Under the pieces are notes generated by a model. It saw only the letters and a list, made by a program, of their open reading frames with translations, was not told where the DNA came from and searched no databases. Position numbers and translations under genes: made by a program. From JAUUSJ01 sp964439395 (lineage in GTDB: Bacteria > Bacillota > Clostridia > Lachnospirales > Lachnospiraceae): a stretch of DNA of 51,594 nt. The DNA lies in assembly GCA_964439395.1 (NCBI GenBank), contig CAYTNV010000028.1:1-51594 (forward strand). Direction: 5' to 3'. Position 1 is the first letter of the stretch. The number at the start of each line of letters is the position of its first letter. Shown here in pieces: positions 42,801-50,668 of this stretch.

Positions 42801-44801
42801 ATGAAATCCAATTATCAGCATATTTTTTCTCCACTCACTGTGAAAAATATGACAATTAAAAATCGAATCGTTATGATGCCTATGGGTACAAACTATGGAG
42901 AGCAAAATGGAGAGATGAGTTTTCTTCATATTAACTATTACGAAGAGAGGGCAAAGGGAGGCGTTGGTCTCATTATCGTTGAGAATGCAAGTGTAGATTC
43001 CCCAGAAGGCTCCAACGGAACAACACAGCTTCGTATTGACCATGATAATTATATTCCTAGACTTTATAAATTCTGCGAGAACCTACATAAACACGGAACT
43101 TGTATCGCAATTCAGATTAACCACGCAGGTGCATCTGCAATGTCCGCCCGCACAAATATGCAGCCAGTTTCTGCTTCCAATATCCCTTCCAAAGATGGAG
43201 GCGAAATTCCTCGTCCTTTGACAAGAGAAGAGATTGAGCGTATCGTAAAAAAATATGGTGAAGCTGCCAAGAGAGCTCAGATAGCTGGATTTGACGCAGT
43301 AGAAATTCACGCAGGACATTCCTACTTAATCAGCCAATTCCTCTCTCCTCTTTATAATGACCGCATAGATGAATTTGGAGGTTCTATCGAAAACAGAACA
43401 CGTTTCTGCCGTATGGTTATCGATGAGGTTAGAAAACAGGTTGGTCCATTCTTTCCTATCCTCTTAAGATTAAGCGCTGATGAATTAATGGAAGGCGGAA
43501 ATACTTTAGAGGATACTCTAAAATATCTCGAATATTTGAATGATGAAGTAGATATCTTCGACGTATCTTGCGGATTAAACGGATCCATCCAATATCAGAT
43601 TGATGCCAACTACTTTAAAGACGGATGGCGCTCCTACATGGCTAAGGCCGTAAAAGAAAAATTTGGAAAGCCTTGTATCAGTATGGGGAACTATAGAGAT
43701 CCAGCAGTTGTTGAGGAAGTATTAGCAAAAGGCGATGCAGATTTAATTGGTATGGGACGTGGACTTATCGCAGAGCCAAACTGGGTAAATAAAATAGCGA
43801 CTGGCAAAGAAGCCTGTCTTAGAAAATGCATTTCCTGTAATATCGGATGTGCTGGAAACCGTATCGGATTTAACCGTCCAATTCGCTGTACAGTAAATCC
43901 ATCTGTATTAGAAGGAGAGTCTTACTTAAAACAGAGAATTAACAGAAATTGTAACGTTGTCGTTATCGGCGGTGGAACAGCTGGTATGGAAGCTGCCTGC
44001 ACGGCTGCTGAGGTTGGATGTACTACCTTCCTCTTAGAAAAAGAAGACCATTTAGGAGGTCTCGCCACGGAAATCTCCAAAATTCCCGCAAAGCATAGAC
44101 TTGCAGATTTCCCTAACTACTTAATCAACCGTGTAAATGGTCTAGACAACTTATTTGTATTTAAAAATACAGAAGCAACACCAGAGATGATTCTTAACTT
44201 CCATCCAAATCTTATCGTAAATGCGACTGGATCCACTCCTCTCCTTCCTCCTATCAAGGGACTTTCTGATCATCTTGGCAAAGAGGGCGGAAAGGTCTAT
44301 TCTATCCTTGATATGATCAATCATATAAATGATTTCCCTGAAGATTTGGAAGGCAAGAAAGTTATTGTCATCGGCGGCGGTGCTGTTGGACTTGACGTTG
44401 TTGAATTCTTTGCTCCAAGAAAAGCGGATGTCTCCATCGTTGAGATGATGCCAGTTATAGGAAAAGATTTAGATCCAGTATCTAAAAATGATATGAAATG
44501 TACAATGTCAAAATACAACGTAGCACAACTTACGAACACTGCTCTTCTCGAAGTAAAAGAAAGCTCCTTCCTTGTAAAGAATGCAAACAAAGAGAGAGAG
44601 CTTCCATTCGACTATGGATTCGTTTGTCTTGGAATGCGCGCATACAATGCTCCATTCATAGAGATTTCCAATGCATTTGCAGGGAATGATGTTGAGATTA
44701 TGAATATTGGTGATAGCCAAAGAGCTAGAAGAATTATCGACGGAACATTCGAGGGACGTAATGTCCTTAATTTCCTTACAAGAGAGGGATACTTATCTTA
44801 A
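42801..44801 (+). CDS. Fe-S NADH:flavin oxidoreductase of the 2-enoate reductase family, copy 2
   Basis: A 666-residue enzyme with the same design as copy 1: Old Yellow Enzyme barrel (about 1-335, H170 and H173 in EIHAGHSYLISQFLSP), [4Fe-4S] cysteines C343, C346, C350 and C363, and an FAD/NADH module with VIGGGTAG (388-395) and VIGGGAVG (523-530). Sequence identity to copy 1 is limited outside the motifs, so it is an old paralogue or a separate acquisition, not a recent duplicate. The cysteine spacing also differs by one residue. It is transcribed alone, divergent from LysR regulator 2. The substrate is unknown; enoates or enones linked to quinate esters are plausible. The start follows AAGGAGGGG. 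Confidence 0.92.
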   Translation: MKSNYQHIFSPLTVKNMTIKNRIVMMPMGTNYGEQNGEMSFLHINYYEERAKGGVGLIIVENASVDSPEGSNGTTQLRIDHDNYIPRLYKFCENLHKHGTCIAIQINHAGASAMSARTNMQPVSASNIPSKDGGEIPRPLTREEIERIVKKYGEAAKRAQIAGFDAVEIHAGHSYLISQFLSPLYNDRIDEFGGSIENRTRFCRMVIDEVRKQVGPFFPILLRLSADELMEGGNTLEDTLKYLEYLNDEVDIFDVSCGLNGSIQYQIDANYFKDGWRSYMAKAVKEKFGKPCISMGNYRDPAVVEEVLAKGDADLIGMGRGLIAEPNWVNKIATGKEACLRKCISCNIGCAGNRIGFNRPIRCTVNPSVLEGESYLKQRINRNCNVVVIGGGTAGMEAACTAAEVGCTTFLLEKEDHLGGLATEISKIPAKHRLADFPNYLINRVNGLDNLFVFKNTEATPEMILNFHPNLIVNATGSTPLLPPIKGLSDHLGKEGGKVYSILDMINHINDFPEDLEGKKVIVIGGGAVGLDVVEFFAPRKADVSIVEMMPVIGKDLDPVSKNDMKCTMSKYNVAQLTNTALLEVKESSFLVKNANKERELPFDYGFVCLGMRAYNAPFIEISNAFAGNDVEIMNIGDSQRARRIIDGTFEGRNVLNFLTREGYLS

Positions 44802-44849
44802 TGTTTTCTAGTCCCTTTCCATATAAATAGTTTTATTTTCTTACAAGTT

Positions 44850-44882
44850 GGTTCTAAAAGGTTTCTACAACCTTTTAGAACC
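44850..44882. repeat. 14-bp perfect hairpin after the second reductase gene
   Basis: GGTTCTAAAAGGTT (44850-44863) pairs perfectly with 44869-44882 over a 5-base loop. No T-run follows. A second small stem (ATAAAGC with GCTTTAT, near 44953-44971) lies downstream before the true terminator. Confidence 0.55.
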
Positions 44883-44995
44883 GAAAGAGGAGTCTATAGG
44901 AGATAAAAAAAACTACTCACTATATGTCATTGTAAAGCAATCCTCCCAGAGCATAAAGCTCCACGCTTTATAAATTTTAGTTTTATATATTAACT

Positions 44996-45041
44996 AAAAA
45001 TGCGCTTCACAGAAAAATATAAATCTGTGAAGCGCATTTTT
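44996..45041. terminator. Bidirectional terminator between the second reductase and aroK genes
   Basis: An 18-bp perfect stem (44996-45013 with 45024-45041) contains TGCGCTTCACAGA, with A5 at its start and T6 at its end. It separates the convergent reductase and chorismate mutase-shikimate kinase genes. Confidence 0.9.
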
Positions 45042-45046
45042 TGGCG

Positions 45047-45180
45047 TTTCATACTTTATGAAACAGCAAAGCTGTTTTCCATCTCTCAGGAATATAAAAT
45101 ACGATATGTTCTGTGAGTATAGGTTTTGAAACAGTGGGAAATACTCCACTTTAGCTATTTCACAAAGTATACTCTTTGGA
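45047..45180. repeat. Composite dispersed repeat
   Basis: The first part (CATACTTTATGAAACAG, stem AAACAGcaaaGCTGTTT) matches the module at 29089-29161; the second part (TTCCACTTTA-like, then CTATTTCACAAAGTATAC) matches the right end of 47-122. It lies between the terminator and the stop codon of aroK. Confidence 0.55.
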
Positions 45181-45202
45181 TATATTTTATTGTATTCCCT
45201 TT

Positions 45203-45985
45203 TTATGCATCCATCTCAAGTAATTTCTGTACTAATTCCTCACAGATTTCAAGCTCTGTCTTATTATCGGTATCAATAATAATATCAGCTGCCGCCTCAT
45301 ATTTCTCACGGCGTTTGCCCATCAAATCTGCAATAAACTCCACGTTTTTGTTTCCCTCGAGGAGAGGTCTATTATGGTCATCTTTGACACGCTCTAAAAT
45401 TGTCTCTGGCTTTGCGTTTAATAAAACAACGCGTCCATTTTTTTTCATCTCAATAACGTTTTGCTCTCTCATTGGCACTCCACCACCGCAGGAAATAACT
45501 ACATTTTTTTCATCCTGCATCTCGACTAAAAGATTTGTCTCGAGGTTACGGAAGTAAGGTTCTCCGTAAATTTCAAAAATATCTGGAATACTCATACCCT
45601 GGCGTTCCACGATAAGCTGATCCATCTCTACAACCTTCATCGCAAATAATGTATGCAAATAATCTGAGATTGTGGACTTACCAGCTCCCATAAAGCCAAT
45701 CAAACAAATATTATAATTAAAGAGCTGTTTTGCCTGAATTTTCTTGCTGTTTTTATTAATGCTTTTAAATACACTCATTACTTCATTTGGATGTTTTTTT
45801 CCTTCTAGCTGTTCTCTCATACGCTTTACTTGTTTTGCCTCCTGCTCAGGCTGCAAAATCTTCATCCCGTTTACTTCTTTGTACGCCATAATTTCTTCCA
45901 CAATAGCATTTCTCTCTAGCAATACCTCTAAAATCTTGTCATCGCATTGTGCAAGTTTTTCTCTTAACTGTTCTAATTGATTCAT
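45203..45985 (-). CDS. aroK: Chorismate mutase-shikimate kinase fusion
   Basis: A 260-residue bifunctional aromatic pathway enzyme. Residues 1-85 form an AroQ-type chorismate mutase (LREKLAQCDDKILEVLLERNAIVEEI, split here as LREKLAQCDD and KILEVLLERN, then the helix with KRMREQLE). Residues 90-260 form shikimate kinase: Walker A GFMGAGKST (97-105), shikimate-binding D122, R146 in PYFRNLE and GGG at 167-169, and lid arginine R206 in NRPLL. Both halves look complete. Shikimate kinase pulls shikimate into biosynthesis, so its place beside the shikimate catabolic genes puts opposing uses of one metabolite side by side. It has its own promoter. Confidence 0.92.
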   Translation of the reverse strand: MNQLEQLREKLAQCDDKILEVLLERNAIVEEIMAYKEVNGMKILQPEQEAKQVKRMREQLEGKKHPNEVMSVFKSINKNSKKIQAKQLFNYNICLIGFMGAGKSTISDYLHTLFAMKVVEMDQLIVERQGMSIPDIFEIYGEPYFRNLETNLLVEMQDEKNVVISCGGGVPMREQNVIEMKKNGRVVLLNAKPETILERVKDDHNRPLLEGNKNVEFIADLMGKRREKYEAAADIIIDTDNKTELEICEELVQKLLEMDA

Positions 45986-46175
45986 CTTAACTCTCCACCT
46001 TTATTGTTTCTTGTTTTAGAATAAAATACAAATCCAGCTTCATTATCTAACAAATATATAGTTACACCGCCAACAGTCATGTCTCAAAATCTGATTACTT
46101 TGCAAGTTTTAATAATCATAATAATGTATTAGCACGACATCGTATTGCACTTTATCCATTTAAATCGTTAACAGA

Positions 46176-46204
46176 ATTATAGCAGTAAAAAAAAGATTGT
46201 GCAA
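46176..46204 (-). promoter_or_regulatory. Promoter of the chorismate mutase-shikimate kinase gene
   Basis: On the minus strand TTGCAC is followed after 17 bases by TATAAT, with an extended -10 TGC. The leader is about 185 bases long, unusually long for this genome, but I see no classical riboswitch or T-box sequence in it. The rest of 45986-46413 is AT-rich DNA without a recognisable gene. Confidence 0.75.
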
Positions 46205-46413
46205 CCCCTTTTTCTTAAAAATTTTTAATAATTATCAGAAAATTTATAAAAGTTTTCTATGAATTTCACTGATATATTTTATCATTTCTCGATTAATATT
46301 ACAAGAAGCGTTTTTGTACTCTTTCCTAAACAAAAGGCTACTGCAAAATACAATATATTGACAAATTCATAAATAAATTAACTCAATTTATTCAATTGGA
46401 ATACTTATAATTA

Positions 46414-48153
46414 CTAAATTGTAATAGATGAAACTGTCTGTGCTGCAGCGGTGATAGGCTGAATCTGCATTACTTCCTCCTCCACAGTTTCAAACTGAAA
46501 ACTACTAATATCATTCTCCAGCAAGTTAAAGCAATCATTTGTAATACGTTCTAAACAAAAAAGCATCTGGTTAAAACAATCTGCATTTTCCTTTTGACAA
46601 CGCTTCTCCTTCACACGTTTTATATTTCTCTTTCTGGTCGTATGTCTTTGCCTTGTCATTTTTAGCTTTCTATTTTCAACATTTGCTAATATCTCTTCTC
46701 TATCTCCATGCAAATAATCCATTACCATATCATAAATTCCAATTACCATTTGCATATCTTCTCTGATATCTTTATCCGCCTCTTTAGAATAGCTATCTTT
46801 ATAGTCAATTTTTTCTCCAATCAAAGCCACCATCTCCAGGCAGCGCTTCTCAATATGATCTATATTTTCCATAACCATCATCATATCAGATACATAAACT
46901 GCCTGTTTTTCTGTTAAGGTACCTTCTGCGAATAATGCCGACATATATTTCATAGTCTCATCATTATGCTTTTCGATATCCGCACACGCGCCTTCTACTG
47001 CCATAAGTGCTTCTTTACTATTTTGTTCCATCGCCTTTGTTAAATTTGGAAGTGTCGCTTTCACTCTCTCACAAATTTCTCTTAACTCTTCTGTCACCAT
47101 CTTAACGGCAAATACTGGCTGATTTAAAAGATTATAATCTAAATATTTAGAAGCCCGACTTTCCACTGCGATAACATCCTCACCAGGAATAATTATCTTT
47201 ACAATTTTCACTAATACCGAAATAAAAGGAAGCCAAAGTAATGTACAGACAATATTAAATGTTGTATGTGCATTTGCAATCTGTCTCGATATAATATCAA
47301 GCTCTGCTCCCTTTGGAGAAATCCACTCCACAAATTTTGCAAACCAAGGAATAAACCAAATGAATACAAAACTACCACTTATATTGAAAATACTGTGGGC
47401 AATAGCTGTTCTTTTTGCGCTCTTTGACTGTCCAATACTCGCAAGTATAGCAGTAATTGTTGTTCCGATATTATCTCCAAAAAGAATTGGAATTGCACCT
47501 GCAAGTCCAATCACGCTGCTCACACCATCTGGTCCTGCCTGAGATGCAAAGTTTTGCAGTACAGCTATCGTGGCACTGGAACTTTGCACTACCAATGTCA
47601 TAAGGGCACCGACACAGACACCAAGCACTGGGATATGTGCTACTTGAGCAATCATATTGGTAAAAACTGGGCTGCTTGCAAGAGGCTTCATAACATCCCC
47701 CATTGTCTCGATTCCAACAAATAAAAGTCCAAATGCAAAAATTGTCTGACCGATATTTTTTATTTGCTCCTTCTTTGCCAAAAATTGAATAAAAAATCCG
47801 ATAAATACGATTGGCCAAATATAATCGCTAATCTTAAATGCCATTAACTGCGCTGTCATTGTCGTACCAATATTAGCACCTAAAATAACAGAAATTGCCT
47901 GTGGCAGACTCATAAGTCCTGCACTTACAAAACCGATAACCATAACCGTTGTCGCACTAGAACTCTGTAATACTGCTGTCACAAGTGCACCTGCAAACAC
48001 ACCCATTACTGGATTTTTTGTCAAGATTGCCAAAATCTTTTTCATTTTTTCGCCAGCGGCCTTTTGAAGTCCCTCTGACATCATGTTCATGCCAAAGAGA
48101 AACAAGGCTAAACCACCAAATAAACCAAATAATGTTTCCATAACTGAATTCAT
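46414..48153 (-). CDS. Na/Pi cotransporter family protein with PhoU-like domain
   Basis: A 579-residue sodium-phosphate symporter of the NptA/PNaS type. The membrane half (about 1-320) has the characteristic inverted duplication, with the repeated motif QSSSATT (in LQSSSATTVMVIG and VVQSSSATIAV). The cytoplasmic half (about 340-560) is helical and resembles PhoU, the phosphate-signalling protein. The first ATG follows GAGGAAG by seven bases. The gene lies 98 bases after the PstS-like lipoprotein gene in the same direction, so the two are probably co-transcribed. Confidence 0.93.
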   Translation of the reverse strand: MNSVMETLFGLFGGLALFLFGMNMMSEGLQKAAGEKMKKILAILTKNPVMGVFAGALVTAVLQSSSATTVMVIGFVSAGLMSLPQAISVILGANIGTTMTAQLMAFKISDYIWPIVFIGFFIQFLAKKEQIKNIGQTIFAFGLLFVGIETMGDVMKPLASSPVFTNMIAQVAHIPVLGVCVGALMTLVVQSSSATIAVLQNFASQAGPDGVSSVIGLAGAIPILFGDNIGTTITAILASIGQSKSAKRTAIAHSIFNISGSFVFIWFIPWFAKFVEWISPKGAELDIISRQIANAHTTFNIVCTLLWLPFISVLVKIVKIIIPGEDVIAVESRASKYLDYNLLNQPVFAVKMVTEELREICERVKATLPNLTKAMEQNSKEALMAVEGACADIEKHNDETMKYMSALFAEGTLTEKQAVYVSDMMMVMENIDHIEKRCLEMVALIGEKIDYKDSYSKEADKDIREDMQMVIGIYDMVMDYLHGDREEILANVENRKLKMTRQRHTTRKRNIKRVKEKRCQKENADCFNQMLFCLERITNDCFNLLENDISSFQFETVEEEVMQIQPITAAAQTVSSITI

Positions 48154-48251
48154 CTTTTATCTTCCTCTCTAAACTGCAAATCTCTTTTCCCTAAGTTTTA
48201 TTGCTTTTTATTTTTTTACACAAAATCATTTTTTTCTAAAGCTATGTAATA

Positions 48252-49187
48252 TTATTTTTTAGAATTGTATAAAACATTTTTATTTAAATCTGACCATTCC
48301 TTGGCCTGTCCAGAATAAATTGTTTTTAATTGCTCCGTCGTTAAATTTTCTACTGGGTTTTTCTCATTTACAATAACTGCAACTCCATCCTTTGCAATAA
48401 CCGTTGTATCTAAAAGTTCGTTTTCGTAATCCTTTAGCTCTCTAGAAGACATTCCGATATCACTTACCTTTTGCATCGCTGCCACTAAGCCTGATGTGGA
48501 ATCCGTCCCCTCCACAGTAATTACAGCATTTTTATTTATCTTCATATACTCGTTTGCTAAATCCTTCATAAGTGGTGCCATAGATGTAGAACCGCTAATC
48601 TTTATAACTCCTTTATCTTTGCTTGATAAAAATGTATTGGCATCTTTTACTATTGTATAATTCCTATCTACTATCTTTTGCCCTTCAGATAAAATATACG
48701 TCATAAAATCTTGCTCTATATCGGATAATTTTCCTTCATAGGTCAAATAAAAATTACGACTTAAAACATATTTATTATTTTTAATATTTTCCGAGTTCGC
48801 CTCCATCCCATCAATTTTAATTATCTTAATTCCGTCCATCTCCTTCGAAATTGCTCCTAGCGATACATAACCGATTGCATTTTCCTCTCCCTTCACCGCA
48901 TCTATAACAGCATTTGCATCCATAACTATCTTGGCATCCTCTCTTGTCTGATCCACTTCCTTGCCATTATTATCTTTTTGAAGTAAGCCAATTTTATCTA
49001 CAAAAATATCTCTCGTACCAGATCCCTCCTCACGAGCTACAGAGGTAATCTTCCCCATATTTTCAAGACCTGCTATTTTTACTCGTTCTTGCTGTGTCGT
49101 TTCTGTCTGGCAGGCTGTGAGGATGCATAAAACTGCGGCTATCACATAAAACCTCTTTATCCTCGTTATCCATTTTTTCTTTTCCAT
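48252..49187 (-). CDS. Circularly permuted PstS-like phosphate-binding lipoprotein
   Basis: A 311-residue surface lipoprotein (lipobox LTAC, cysteine at 26). In ordinary PstS proteins the phosphate-loop motif SGSTSMAPLM is N-terminal and SREEGSGTRD follows later. Here the order is reversed: VAREEGSGTRDIF is at about 48-60, the IGYVSLGAI segment follows, and SGSTSMAPLMKDLANEY with DIGMSSRELKDYE is at about 205-270. The protein is thus a circular permutation that should still close the same two-lobe fold. The start was set at ATG 49187, five bases after AGGAG. A Pho-box-like repeat precedes it, and a Na/Pi cotransporter gene follows; pstCAB are absent from the window. Confidence 0.88.
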   Translation of the reverse strand: MEKKKWITRIKRFYVIAAVLCILTACQTETTQQERVKIAGLENMGKITSVAREEGSGTRDIFVDKIGLLQKDNNGKEVDQTREDAKIVMDANAVIDAVKGEENAIGYVSLGAISKEMDGIKIIKIDGMEANSENIKNNKYVLSRNFYLTYEGKLSDIEQDFMTYILSEGQKIVDRNYTIVKDANTFLSSKDKGVIKISGSTSMAPLMKDLANEYMKINKNAVITVEGTDSTSGLVAAMQKVSDIGMSSRELKDYENELLDTTVIAKDGVAVIVNEKNPVENLTTEQLKTIYSGQAKEWSDLNKNVLYNSKK

Positions 49188-49242
49188 AGCCTCTCCTTTC
49201 TCGTTTTGACATTTACAATCTATCAAAGTAGAATAAAGGAAA

Positions 49243-49270
49243 TATATGGTTTTTGTTAAATTTATGTAAA
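49243..49270 (-). promoter_or_regulatory. Pho-box-like repeat upstream of the PstS-like gene
   Basis: On the minus strand TTTACA, TTAACA and CATATA occur at 11-base intervals (five-base spacers), resembling the TT(A/T/C)ACA repeats bound by PhoP in Bacillus. The first two repeats are good and the third is weak. Confidence 0.5.
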
Positions 49271-49298
49271 TTTTATTATTTATCAAAAGAAACTATAA

Positions 49299-49335
49299 AG
49301 TCACTCCATATTTCAAAGCAATATATGGAGTGACT
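49299..49335 (-). terminator. Hairpin after the GH18 gene
   Basis: AGTCACTCCATAT (49299-49311) pairs perfectly with 49323-49335. On the minus strand it is followed by TTTATAGTTTCTTTT, a broken T-tract, 17 bases after the GH18 stop codon. Confidence 0.6.
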
Positions 49336-49351
49336 ATTTTCTCAACCCTCT

Positions 49352-50536
49352 CTAAACTATAATAAAATTTTCATCTAATAATAACCAATTCGCCCGAAAC
49401 AGCTGCATCACATTCCAATACCCTGCTCCTAACAAGTTAAACTCCTTTATCAAATCAAACTTCGCCTGCATACTCCGCACATCCTCAAACCAAACCTCAT
49501 GTTCTATCCTTTCTGTCTCATATCGAAAATACGGAGACTGTGAAGTCTCGTCAAACTGAATCGTTGCCCCCTCATGAACCGCAATCCGCACTGCCTCAAT
49601 ATTTCCAAGCGTCCTAGCCCTCGTTGTTCCCGCCACAAACGGAAGTGACCAGTCATATCCGTAATTTGGAATTCCAAGATAAATTTTGTTCGCTGGAATT
49701 TCTGTTATAGCGTACTCAACAACCTCACGCACTTTATTAATCGGAGCGACTGCCATCGGCGGACCGTAGGTATACCCCCACTCATACGTCATCAAAAGCA
49801 CAGAATCTGCAACTGCTCCAAGTCCCGCATAATCCTTGCCTTCATACAAAAGTCCCTGCTGAGTGGCGGAGGTTTTTGGTGCGAGCGCCACAGAAACTCG
49901 GTAATATGGATTTGCCGCGTGAAGTCGCTCCACACAAAGCGCGACAAAGGAAGTAAAGGCATCTCTATCCTCCTTTAAGATAAACTCAAAATCAATATCT
50001 AATCCGCCGTATCCCAATCTCTGCATCGTCAATAAAATTTCTTCTATCAACCTCTCCGTTTTTTGGGAATCATTTACAATAGAACTAATCAAAGCATTAT
50101 TGAATCTCCCATCTGGTCCAAGAGGAGTCAAAGTCAGTACAGGAATTGTCCCATAGAAATGAGCCAACTCAATCATCCAGTTTTTAGGAATCGCAGGCGG
50201 AACTAAGTAACCCTCATTAGAAAAACCATACGAAAAAATGGATAGTTCTGTGAGATATGGGAGTGTCTGCTCTAATACCCACTCACTAATAAATGGATAG
50301 GCGTAGCCGTTTACTCTCAGACTTCGCCTTTCATTGGAATCCTCCCCTGTCTGTTGCTCTGTACTTTGGTTTTGTTCACCTTGAGCGCTATTTTCTCCAA
50401 TAAAAAGAGCTTGCCCTAAAGCAAGCTCATAAGGATAGACAAGCTGATTATCATAAATAATCTCACTCACATCCACAAAAAATCGATTTGCAATTGTATC
50501 TACGGAATCTCCCAACTGCACAACATAGATTGCCAA
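49352..50536 (-). CDS. LysM-GH18 spore cortex-lytic enzyme (SleL/YaaH-like)
   Basis: A 394-residue protein with one N-terminal LysM peptidoglycan-binding domain (about 1-48), a Gln/Glu-rich linker and a GH18 glycosidase barrel (about 75-394). The catalytic motif reads GGLDIDFE, with D180, D182 and the acid E184; the first Asp of the classic DxxDxDxE is Gly. No signal peptide is present, as in SleL, which enters the spore coat from the mother cell. The start is a TTG eight bases after GGGAG; no better ATG lies in frame. The expected role is hydrolysis of cortex fragments at germination. Confidence 0.9.
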   Translation of the reverse strand: MAIYVVQLGDSVDTIANRFFVDVSEIIYDNQLVYPYELALGQALFIGENSAQGEQNQSTEQQTGEDSNERRSLRVNGYAYPFISEWVLEQTLPYLTELSIFSYGFSNEGYLVPPAIPKNWMIELAHFYGTIPVLTLTPLGPDGRFNNALISSIVNDSQKTERLIEEILLTMQRLGYGGLDIDFEFILKEDRDAFTSFVALCVERLHAANPYYRVSVALAPKTSATQQGLLYEGKDYAGLGAVADSVLLMTYEWGYTYGPPMAVAPINKVREVVEYAITEIPANKIYLGIPNYGYDWSLPFVAGTTRARTLGNIEAVRIAVHEGATIQFDETSQSPYFRYETERIEHEVWFEDVRSMQAKFDLIKEFNLLGAGYWNVMQLFRANWLLLDENFIIV

Positions 50537-50668
50537 AAAATCATCTCCCTATTTCTATCACTCCTATTTTATTATATGTTTCCTTTTTTTCTTCGGAAAC
50601 TATTTTTTCGTAAAGAGAGCACTATACATTTTACTAAGTATAAATTTGATATGGAAACATTATATCAA

